Shown here one piece after another: positions 1 to 5,642 of a DNA stretch of 5,642 nt (positions are counted from its first letter, which is position 1; every line of letters begins with the position of its first letter). The DNA lies in contig JACVJG010000225.1 in NCBI GenBank assembly GCA_015711875.1, positions 1 through 5,642 on the forward strand, given 5' to 3'. The translations under genes were made by a program, and so were the position numbers. The notes under the pieces were generated by a model that was given only the letters and a program-made list of their open reading frames with translations, did not search any database and was not told the DNA's origin. Source of the DNA: Candidatus Solincola jinzensis (GTDB lineage: Bacteria; Actinomycetota; Geothermincolia; Geothermincolales; RBG-13-55-18).

Positions 1-1833
1 GTTGCCGCCCTCGCTCAGCCCGAAAAGCGGTAACGATACGGCGGCCGAGTACACCAGCAAGTAGAAAAGGGCTGCGCCCACAAAGCAAGCGGAGATAAGG
101 GACAGGCTGCGCCGGGCCGATCTGCCGGAGGCGAAGAAAGCCCAGGTGCTTCGCAGGCAGTAGCAGATCATGATCACCGAGATGGGGAATATCACGGGTA
201 TCAGGCGACGCATGGCGAGTATCTGAAGCGGTGTGCAACGCATGTTGAGCCCATAGACGATGGTTATGGCTATTCCTGTCATCACAACCGGCAACCCCGG
301 GCTCATGCCTCGCCTTGACAGCCACAAACCGTATCCAGCCAAAGCCAGAAGCAACCCGGGGAAGGAATAATACCATGCCCATCGGATAAGGATCTGGGAA
401 TTGTAGGTGGGCCCTTGTATGCGGTTGATAACCCCGTATTCGACCAGGTTATCCCCATATCCCGAGCGGATGAAATACAGATAGACAAACCCGGCGACGA
501 GCGCCGCCCATATCAAGATGAGCATGGGGATGCGCAATCTCGACATCCTTGCCCTCCACCTGCGCAGGAGCCCCGAAAGAGAAAAGGCGACCGCTACCAG
601 CAACAGCGCCAGCCAGAAAGGGCTTGTCAACATTCCCCAACGTGGGTAGAGCGGGCCAACCACGGAATTGAAATAGACGGGTGACAGGGTCGCTCCGACC
701 AAGGTAGCAATAACCGCTCCTCCCAGCGTCAGTCCGCAGAACCAACCGTCGGCCAAGGTCAGGGGACGCACGGCTTTTCTGCCCGCGAAGAAGAGCAGCA
801 GAGGCGCCAGGACGAGCAGAAAATCGATGCGGCAGAGAAAACCGCAGGAGAAGAGGAATGAGGCCGCGATCGCCACCCTTGTCGCTTCCCTGCCGTTCTT
901 CGCCGCGTCGTTTTCAAGATAGGAGACCAGGCAGAACGATCCGGAGACGAACAAGGCCATGTTCATCATCTCCGACGTGCCATAACGCGAGAAATACTGG
1001 AACAAGGGACTCAAACCCGCGAGCGCCGCAACCGCCAGTGCCCATTTCCACCCCAGCAAGCGCCGCGCCAGCTCGAACAACCCCCAGAACCCGATTATCG
1101 CTACGGCGGTTACGCCCCAGAACATCTCTTCGCATCCCAGGAAAGAGGCGAAAACCGCGAGCAGGGAAGGCCATAAATGATAGAATATGGGTATTACCTT
1201 CCCGGAATCGAAATCGGTGATGGCAAACGCCTTGTTCTCGTAGGCCTCGAAGGGAAGGTCGGGGTCCTGGTTGGGCTTGTAGGTCATGTATCTGCGTTCG
1301 GGCGCGATCTCCCGTACCGTCTGAACCTCCATGGCGATTGCGCCCTCGCGGTCGATATGCGCCGCTATGTCCGCGTACACCCCCACGTCCGACCAGCCGA
1401 AAACCGTCCGGCCCGGCGGAGCGGAAAGGATCAGCGCCACCGCCACCAGCGCCAGGCATGCCAGGTACGCGTTGCGCCCCACGCGCCGGGGCCAGGAGAG
1501 GTTCCCCCTCCCCAGCGCGGCCAGGGCGACGCACACCATGGCCACCAGCAGAAGGAGCGACCACAGGCGGTAGGCGGAGGCGAGGGCGAGGGCCAGGGCG
1601 CATAGCGAGACGATTCCCGTGCCCAGGGCGGCGGCGAGGAAGAGCTTTTCCCTACCTTTAAGGATGCCTTCGCCGTCCGCGATGCCTTCCGGGGATGGCC
1701 CCTCTACCGCCCCACCAGAATCCGTTTTCTCCCCCGCGTCTTTTCCTCTCCTCCTTCCCTCGAGCAGGGATACGGCCAGCCACCCCGGCGCCAGCAGGAA
1801 GATCGTCAAAGCCAGGGCTTTAAGGACGATCAC
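1..1833 (-). CDS. Polytopic GT-C / family-39-like glycosyltransferase (3' end beyond window)
   Basis: This is an integral membrane enzyme that probably moves a sugar from a polyprenyl-phosphate donor to a surface glycan on the outer face of the membrane. The frame is open for 611 codons from the GTG at 1833 to the window edge without a stop, so the C-terminus is missing. Residues 2-24 form a first membrane segment. Residues 26-63 are a Gly/Pro/acidic linker. Helices follow at about 64-82, 92-108 and 122-142. A long loop then carries SDVGVY with Asp149, the usual place of the catalytic acid in GT-C enzymes. Later signatures are YHLWPSL (218-224), RYGTSE (283-288) and CRID (334-337), followed by many hydrophobic segments. 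The GTG start is preferred because AGGGAGGAG lies just upstream and the codon overlaps the stop of a short upstream ORF as GTGA. An ATG at 1899 with a weak AGGA site is the alternative. The fold class is well supported; donor and acceptor cannot be read from the sequence. Confidence 0.85.
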   Translation of the reverse strand, partial: MIVLKALALTIFLLAPGWLAVSLLEGRRRGKDAGEKTDSGGAVEGPSPEGIADGEGILKGREKLFLAAALGTGIVSLCALALALASAYRLWSLLLLVAMVCVALAALGRGNLSWPRRVGRNAYLACLALVAVALILSAPPGRTVFGWSDVGVYADIAAHIDREGAIAMEVQTVREIAPERRYMTYKPNQDPDLPFEAYENKAFAITDFDSGKVIPIFYHLWPSLLAVFASFLGCEEMFWGVTAVAIIGFWGLFELARRLLGWKWALAVAALAGLSPLFQYFSRYGTSEMMNMALFVSGSFCLVSYLENDAAKNGREATRVAIAASFLFSCGFLCRIDFLLVLAPLLLFFAGRKAVRPLTLADGWFCGLTLGGAVIATLVGATLSPVYFNSVVGPLYPRWGMLTSPFWLALLLVAVAFSLSGLLRRWRARMSRLRIPMLILIWAALVAGFVYLYFIRSGYGDNLVEYGVINRIQGPTYNSQILIRWAWYYSFPGLLLALAGYGLWLSRRGMSPGLPVVMTGIAITIVYGLNMRCTPLQILAMRRLIPVIFPISVIMICYCLRSTWAFFASGRSARRSLSLISACFVGAALFYLLVYSAAVSLPLFGLSEGGN

Positions 1834-2021
1834 GACCGCTTCTCCTCCCTTATCATCGTCGGATTCCGACAGGCCAATGAAGGACGACCCTCCCGGCATG
1901 GGTTTCCTGCGCTCGAGGAAATCACCATAATCTCCCGCTTCTTCCGATTCTCATCCAGCACAAGGCGCCCAAAGGGGTCCCTGTTTCCTCTTTCCTCCCC
2001 GGACTTTCTGACGACGGCCAC
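1830..2021 (-). CDS. Possible 63-residue hypothetical protein coupled to the GT-C gene
   Basis: This short ORF starts with GTG at 2021, five bases after a good AAGGAG, and stops at TGA 1832-1830, overlapping the GT-C gene start as GTGA. The signals at both ends favour real translation. An in-frame TAA lies 9 bases upstream of the start, so the ORF cannot be longer. The product is hydrophilic and very basic, with no signal peptide, membrane segment or recognised domain. Its middle, around DPFGRLVLDENRKKREI, resembles the LETWR units in the tail of the preceding glycosyltransferase. Codon choice looks coding-like in the first two thirds and less so near the end, where Cys, Pro and Arg codons pile up. 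It could be a coupling leader for the GT-C gene, or a relic of a longer repeat-bearing tail. No function is proposed. Confidence 0.35.
   Translation of the reverse strand: MAVVRKSGEERGNRDPFGRLVLDENRKKREIMVISSSAGNPCREGRPSLACRNPTMIREEKRS
1842..1850 (-). promoter_or_regulatory. Ribosome-binding site deciding the GTG start of the GT-C gene
   Basis: On the minus strand, AGGGAGGAG sits 8 bases before the GTG at 1833. It is much closer to the Shine-Dalgarno consensus than the AGGA before the alternative ATG at 1899. It lies inside the last codons of the short ORF 1830-2021, an arrangement typical of translational coupling. Confidence 0.6.
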
Positions 2022-2406
2022 TGCCGCTCCTTAAACCCTTTCCTCGACCTTCCGGAAGCATCAAGGCATGATTCCTCCATAAGCTTTTAGCGGCAACCAT
2101 TTCGGCTCCACAGCCGTGGCCTCTCCCCGTTCCATCACCCGACCTTCGCCACACATCCAGGAAATGCCCGGTTTCCTAATCGTCCTTCACGGCGGCCACC
2201 GCAACGCAGGGCTCCCCCGGCCACGACAGTTTCTTCTCTCCTGTCCTCTCCCGCAGCTCTCGCCAGGTTTCGAGGATAGGATCCTTTCTCGTTTCCACTA
2301 TGCGGGAGGGCTCTCCGGACCCGCGCGCGGACACCGCCCGTGGCAGCCCCCACGACCAGGACGACTTTTTCTCCATCTCCTCCCTGAGCTTCCGCCACGT
2401 CTCGAG
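1911..2406 (-). repeat. Degenerate repeat array with a LETWR core, two copies in-gene and three beyond
   Basis: Read on the minus strand, five cores begin at about 2406 (LETWRKLREE), 2274 (LETWRELRER), 2160 (LDVWRR), 2065 (LDASGRSRK) and 1958 (LDENRKKRE). Steps are 132, 114, 95 and 107 bp. Copies 1 and 2 are in frame within the GT87 gene and clearly homologous. Copy 3 lies just past its TAG stop, still in the same frame. Copy 4 is in another frame, and copy 5 is in the frame of the short ORF 1830-2021. Copies 3 and 4 also resemble each other at base level, both reading GAAGGTCG or GGAAGGTCG in the second half of the core. The first pair is secure; copies 3-5 were aligned by eye and are tentative. 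The stretch between the GT87 stop (2176) and the GT-C start holds only this array and the short ORF; no promoter or terminator was recognised. Confidence 0.5.
2027..2032 (-). promoter_or_regulatory. Ribosome-binding site of the short ORF
   Basis: AAGGAG on the minus strand is separated by five bases from the GTG at 2021. Its quality is the main argument, with the GTGA overlap at the other end, for translation of the short ORF. Confidence 0.4.
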
Positions 2407-3762
2407 GGGAGACTCTCTCGTTGCCTCGGCTTCGCGGGCGGGCGCCTCGACTTTGCCTCTACACGCCGCCCGGGGCGATTCCTGCAGCAGGCAGAGCGCC
2501 GTCCACAGGAAGGCGAGTAAAACCAATGCCTCCGCCAGCAAGGCGTCCCCTTTATACCAGAAAACGGCCACGTTAAAGTATATGCCCGCCGCCATCATGA
2601 GCAGGGCGACCATCCGTTTCCACCTCCTGAGCAGGGCGAAGGCGTGGCCCTCCAGCACCGCCAGCTCCAGGGGCAGAAGCCACAGCACGTTCACGTAGGA
2701 CGGCTTCACCGCTGGGAGGAAATACTCCGAGACCAGCACGGTCAAAGAACCCAGCATATACATCACCGTAACGGATGCGGCACGGTCCCGGAACAGCATC
2801 ATGGAGAGCGCTATGATGAGGACCGCGGCTGCCATCATCGCCGCCAGGGGCTCGCTGGTCATATCCATCTGCAAACGGTACCTGAAATACCACTGCACGG
2901 AGGTGTTTACGGGAGCGGAATCGAGATATGACCTCAGGTTGTCCATCCCCTCGATCTCCCTGTCGCCGTAAAGGCTGCCAATGGGTTGGTTCAGGCCCAG
3001 GTTGTCGCCCTCATGCCGGCGCATGGCTTCCGCGTAACTCCTCCATGCGGAAACGCCCGTCAGCGGCAGGCATAGGAGCGCCATGGCTATCACCCCGCAG
3101 GCCAGGCCCGCTAACGCCTTCCACTTCCTGAACACCAGCAGGGGGACGGCCATGAAGATAAAGGTCGGCCGCAGGGTGGCCAAGGCGCCAAGCGCCAGCC
3201 CTGCCGCGAAGGCGGCGTTCCTCCCCCGCCGCAGGTACAGCCAGTAGGAAAGCGCGGCCAGAAAAGCATAGAGCACGTAGACCTGTCCCCTTTCGACGTG
3301 GAAGCGAAAGAAAGGCGTGGCCGAGAACAGCAAGCCCGCGAGCCAGGCGGCGGCGGCCAAGCCCCTTGACGGCGCGCAGCGCGCAAAGAGGAAGATGCTC
3401 CCCAGGAGCATAAGCCATTGCGCGAAAAGCCAGGCCGTCCTCTGGACCGAGTAGGGCAACCAGGCCAGCGGCAAATGCAGCGCCAGCACGGTAGGGGGCA
3501 CGGTGACCCGGCTAACCCCGTTTTCTGGGTTATCCATGGGATCGAGGAGGGTCTCCGGGTATTCCTCCGACCACTTGAAGAAATAGGGGTCTAGGCCTTC
3601 CTTCAGAAGGCGGGCCCCCACCACTCGGTTTCTCAGGTCTACTCCCCCGTACCGGCGCGTGTTGTGGATATCTTTTGCCAGACCCCACAGCGAGAGGGAG
3701 AACGCCAGGAGCAGGCAAGCGGCAAATAGCGCGCGCCGGCGGGCCGCCTTACCCTTCCCCAT
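2176..3762 (-). CDS. GT87 / DUF2029-type polyprenyl-phosphate-sugar glycosyltransferase with repeat-bearing tail
   Basis: This polytopic membrane enzyme (528 residues) belongs to the GT-C superfamily of the alpha-mannosyltransferase type, which uses a polyprenyl-phosphate sugar outside the membrane. After a basic N-terminus and TM1 (about 11-28), the first loop has VDLRN with Asp42, the expected catalytic acid, then GLDPYFF (56-62). Other family marks are VPPT (88-91), ERGQV (157-161) and an LRPT site (197-200) at the start of a hydrophobic segment. Several more helices run to about 427. The final 100 residues are hydrophilic and charged, with two copies of a 44-residue unit starting at Leu453 and Leu497; this tail makes the protein long for the family. 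The ATG at 3762 is chosen for its GAGGAA six bases upstream; GTG 3795 and ATG 3789 in the same frame lack a good site. It lies 59 bp after the flavoprotein gene and stops with TAG. Family assignment is firm; the sugar and acceptor are unknown. Confidence 0.85.
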   Translation of the reverse strand: MGKGKAARRRALFAACLLLAFSLSLWGLAKDIHNTRRYGGVDLRNRVVGARLLKEGLDPYFFKWSEEYPETLLDPMDNPENGVSRVTVPPTVLALHLPLAWLPYSVQRTAWLFAQWLMLLGSIFLFARCAPSRGLAAAAWLAGLLFSATPFFRFHVERGQVYVLYAFLAALSYWLYLRRGRNAAFAAGLALGALATLRPTFIFMAVPLLVFRKWKALAGLACGVIAMALLCLPLTGVSAWRSYAEAMRRHEGDNLGLNQPIGSLYGDREIEGMDNLRSYLDSAPVNTSVQWYFRYRLQMDMTSEPLAAMMAAAVLIIALSMMLFRDRAASVTVMYMLGSLTVLVSEYFLPAVKPSYVNVLWLLPLELAVLEGHAFALLRRWKRMVALLMMAAGIYFNVAVFWYKGDALLAEALVLLAFLWTALCLLQESPRAACRGKVEAPAREAEATRESPLETWRKLREEMEKKSSWSWGLPRAVSARGSGEPSRIVETRKDPILETWRELRERTGEKKLSWPGEPCVAVAAVKDD

Positions 3763-3768
3763 GCGTTT

Positions 3769-3774
3769 TTCCTC
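3769..3774 (-). promoter_or_regulatory. Ribosome-binding site deciding the GT87 start
   Basis: GAGGAA on the minus strand is followed by six bases and the ATG at 3762. It lies inside the second copy of the junction direct repeat. The upstream in-frame candidates GTG 3795 and ATG 3789 have no comparable site. Confidence 0.55.
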
Positions 3775-3855
3775 GACGTTCGCTCCCATCGCCACCAGGG
3801 CTTGCAGGATAACGGAGGCCCCTATTTCTCCTCATGGTATTCTTCCTCGACGTTC
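3769..3855 (-). repeat. Direct repeat, 74-bp offset, at the flavoprotein/GT87 junction
   Basis: The 13-mer GAACGTCGAGGAA (minus strand) occurs at 3855-3843, inside the last codons of the flavoprotein gene, and again at 3781-3769, just before the GT87 start. Similarity extends downstream: each copy is followed 6-7 bases later by an ATG, at 3835 and 3762. The repeat gives NVEE in the flavoprotein tail and would give NVEE upstream of the GT87 start. The pattern suggests a short tandem duplication of a ribosome-binding site plus start codon. Confidence 0.55.
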
Positions 3856-5438
3856 ACGGCCCAGATAGCTTCCTTATCTGTCACTCCGGCGGCTATGAGG
3901 TCCACCGCGGTCATGGCGGTGAGCATGGAGTGATCCTGGTTGTTGTAGCGGTGCATGCCGTTCCTTCCCACCAGGAAGAGGTTATCGAACCCGTCGAGGT
4001 ATCGCCTTACCACGTCGAAGCGGTCGTAGGTGCCGAAATAGGCGGGGTAGACCCTGGGCATCCTCACCACCACCCCATCCAGCACATCTTCGTCCTCAAG
4101 AAAAGCGATCTGCTTCATCTCCGCCACCGCTTGGCGCAGCATCTCCTCCTCGGGCATCTTCCAGATCTCGTCCTCCTCGCCGCATATGTACTCCATGCCC
4201 ACCCACACCGTGTCCGGATCCGCCACCAGGTAGGGGCTCCAGTTATTGAAGATCTGCAAACGGCTCACCTTGAGATGCCTTTCCTGCACGTATATCCAGT
4301 TGTCCTTCGTCAACCCCTCGCCTCGCTCTCCACGCCGCCCGCCCCTGAGGCGCAACCCGCGCAGCAGCAAGCCCACGGTGACGAAATTGCGGTAAACCAG
4401 TCCCCTCGCCACCTCCCTCACCTCCGTGGGCGCCTCATCCCCCAGGGCATCCACGAGCTCTCTCACCGGCATGCTGGAGAAAAAATAGTCCCCTTCCAAC
4501 CTCGTTTTCTCTCCGCGTGCGCCCTCCACCACCGCCGCGGTTATCCTGCCTGGCGCGCTCTCCAGGGCGGTAACGCGGGCGGAAAGGCGGACCTCGCCGC
4601 CGTTCTCCTCCACCATCCGCGCCACCTTCTCCCATAGTTGTCCGGGCCCGTACTTGGGGTACATGAATCGCTCGATAAGGCTGGTCTCGACCTTTTTCTG
4701 TTCCACCGAGCGCTCCCCTCCCACGGCTTTTTTGATGGCATGCGCCAGGGCCCTGGCCACGGAAAGGCCCTTGATGCGCTGCGCCCCCCACGAGGGATCG
4801 ATGCGGTCGCAGGGCACTCCCCATACCTTCTCGGTGTAGTCCTTGAAAAAGATGCGGTAAAGCTCCCTCCCGAAGCGGTTGATGAGAAAATCCTCCAGCG
4901 ACCTCTCCTCCTTTATGGGGAAGAGCCTCGCCCGGACGTAGCTGAGGCCCGCCTTGACGGTGCGCGCCAGCCCGAGGTTCAGAAAGGTGTGGGCATTGAG
5001 GCTCACGGGGTAGTCGTACAGTTTTCCCTCGAAGAGGATGCGCGAAAGGCGCTCCCGCACCAGCATCACCTCGTCCTCCGTTTCCGGATCGGGGGCCGAC
5101 ACTTTTTTCGCCTCCTTCTCCCCCAGCTCCCTTCGCCAGGCATACTCCTGCAGGCCCACCCCCGATCTCGGCATGCCATCACGCGCCGGCGCCCCCTGTA
5201 GGGGAAAGAGATTAAGCCACCACTCCATGACGCGGTCCGACTTGGAGAAAAAACGATGGCCGCCGATGTCCATGCGGTTGCCCTTGTATTCCACGGTGCG
5301 CGATATCCCCCCCACCGTGTCCGAGGCCTCCAGGACCACCGGCATTATATCCGTGCGGTCCAGGAGCTCGTAGGCAGCGGTGAGGCCGGCCGGACCCGCG
5401 CCTATGATCACCGCCCTTTTCGTGGTCGTTTCACCCAT
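3822..5438 (-). CDS. FAD-dependent oxidoreductase, UDP-galactopyranose-mutase-like
   Basis: This is a cytoplasmic flavoprotein of 538 residues. A Rossmann FAD-binding motif GAGPAG is at 13-18, with Glu37 at the end of the second strand to hold the adenosine ribose, and GGISRT at 43-48. [11 protein letters not shown] (56-66) is the block seen in the amine-oxidase/UGM-like flavoprotein group. A hydrophilic stretch at about 80-122 has low complexity. KVWGV (204-208) and the C-terminal block [15 protein letters not shown] (491-505) complete the fold; the last resembles the flavin-contacting end of eukaryotic-type UDP-galactopyranose mutases. Bacterial mutases are usually shorter, under 400 residues, so true mutase activity is unproven; a desaturase or other sugar/lipid redox role is possible. 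No signal peptide or membrane span is seen. The ATG at 5438 has GGGGAA five bases upstream and overlaps the preceding glycosyltransferase gene by 8 bp, implying coupled translation. Its place between glycosyltransferases points to precursor modification for the same glycan. Confidence 0.85.
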   Translation of the reverse strand: MGETTTKRAVIIGAGPAGLTAAYELLDRTDIMPVVLEASDTVGGISRTVEYKGNRMDIGGHRFFSKSDRVMEWWLNLFPLQGAPARDGMPRSGVGLQEYAWRRELGEKEAKKVSAPDPETEDEVMLVRERLSRILFEGKLYDYPVSLNAHTFLNLGLARTVKAGLSYVRARLFPIKEERSLEDFLINRFGRELYRIFFKDYTEKVWGVPCDRIDPSWGAQRIKGLSVARALAHAIKKAVGGERSVEQKKVETSLIERFMYPKYGPGQLWEKVARMVEENGGEVRLSARVTALESAPGRITAAVVEGARGEKTRLEGDYFFSSMPVRELVDALGDEAPTEVREVARGLVYRNFVTVGLLLRGLRLRGGRRGERGEGLTKDNWIYVQERHLKVSRLQIFNNWSPYLVADPDTVWVGMEYICGEEDEIWKMPEEEMLRQAVAEMKQIAFLEDEDVLDGVVVRMPRVYPAYFGTYDRFDVVRRYLDGFDNLFLVGRNGMHRYNNQDHSMLTAMTAVDLIAAGVTDKEAIWAVNVEEEYHEEK

Positions 5439-5642
5439 GTCGATTCCCCGATATCGAGCGCGCCTTGCCGATGGCCATGCTCAGGGCGAACCTCGCCGCC
5501 AGGCCCGCCAGCACCGGCGGCAGGAGCAACAGCCCCTTCCACCCCCGGTAGCGCTTGCGGAAGAAGATGAACATGCTGCGGTGGTGTTCGTAGAGCATGC
5601 GCGTGGACTGCTGGGAGCTGGCCCTGCCGATGTGGTGCACGA
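5431..5642 (-). CDS. C-terminal end of a family-2-type glycosyltransferase (5' part beyond window)
   Basis: Only the last 70 codons are present; the frame is open to the right edge. The fragment begins [12 protein letters not shown], like the His-X-X-Gly-X-Ser segment near the end of rhamnosyltransferase-like GT2 enzymes. [14 protein letters not shown] follows, as in the typical aromatic/basic 'FFRK' stretch of that group. Next is a hydrophobic segment ([21 protein letters not shown]) that could anchor the enzyme to the membrane, then a short basic tail. Such enzymes transfer a nucleotide-activated sugar to a lipid-linked acceptor on the cytoplasmic face. The TGA stop overlaps the start of the flavoprotein gene by 8 bp. 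Internal ATG codons are not likely starts because the catalytic domain must lie upstream. The family call rests on a short fragment. Confidence 0.7.
   Translation of the reverse strand, partial: VHHIGRASSQQSTRMLYEHHRSMFIFFRKRYRGWKGLLLLPPVLAGLAARFALSMAIGKARSISGNRHG

Noticed and set aside
914..1603. 229-codon minus-strand ORF rich in Arg, Gly and Pro
   Set aside because: It overlaps the GT-C gene in another frame. The GT-C frame has clear membrane helices and catalytic-loop motifs; this one has composition typical of a GC-rich shadow frame.
415..1661. Several plus-strand ORFs of 80-142 codons opposite the GT-C gene
   Set aside because: They have Arg/Pro/His-rich low-complexity products, no convincing ribosome sites, and a well-supported gene on the other strand.
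1831..1899. ATG at 1899 as the start of the GT-C gene
   Set aside because: It has only a weak AGGA site and adds a hydrophilic stretch before the first helix; GTG 1833 has a stronger site and the GTGA overlap. It is not fully excluded.
2054..2075. Imperfect hairpin (GGAAGCAT...ATGATTCC) as a possible terminator
   Set aside because: The stem is 4 plus 3 pairs with a mismatch and there is no T-run on either strand, so it does not look like an intrinsic terminator.
1951..2154. 67-codon minus-strand ORF just after the GT87 stop, same frame
   Set aside because: It has Gly/Arg-rich composition and only a weak start context. It is better explained as the read-on of the GT87 frame through the degenerate repeat region than as a separate gene.
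3834..5201. Long, nearly open plus-strand frame opposite the flavoprotein gene (one stop at about 4635)
   Set aside because: It is in exact antisense codon register; stops there correspond to TTA, CTA and TCA codons, which this GC-rich gene rarely uses. The translation shows no family features.

Overview
The window is a compact set of four genes, all on the minus strand, for building a cell-surface glycan or glycolipid. Read in the direction of transcription (right to left), they are: the C-terminal end of a family-2-type glycosyltransferase (5642-5431), a flavoprotein oxidoreductase related to UDP-galactopyranose mutase (5438-3822), a polytopic GT87/DUF2029-type glycosyltransferase (3762-2176), and a long polytopic GT-C/family-39-like glycosyltransferase (1833 to the left edge, truncated). 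The first two genes overlap by 8 bp. The flavoprotein and GT87 genes are 59 bp apart. The last gene is separated by about 340 bp that may carry a short coupled ORF. No promoter or intrinsic terminator was recognised, so one operon is plausible.

The DNA is GC-rich (about 60 percent by eye), with many GC-ending codons but frequent AGG. Together with a GT87 and a GT-C enzyme side by side, this suggests a high-GC bacterium, possibly a deep-branching actinobacterial lineage. That placement is an inference with low confidence; there is no rRNA or taxonomic marker here.

In the likely scheme, cytoplasmic GT2-type enzymes start or extend a lipid-linked sugar chain. The flavoprotein may modify a nucleotide sugar, such as a pyranose/furanose interconversion, or another glycan precursor. 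The two membrane GT-C enzymes would then add sugars from polyprenyl-phosphate donors outside the membrane.

The most unusual part is 1.9-2.45 kb. The GT87 protein has a charged C-terminal tail of about 100 residues containing two clear copies of a 44-residue unit with a shared LETWR core. Three weaker look-alikes of the core continue past the stop codon at 95-114 bp spacing, in different frames, into the gap before the next gene. The last lies in a possible 63-codon ORF that has a Shine-Dalgarno sequence and ends in a GTGA overlap with the GT-C gene. A second oddity is a 74-bp-offset direct repeat at the flavoprotein/GT87 junction that duplicates a ribosome-binding site plus ATG.
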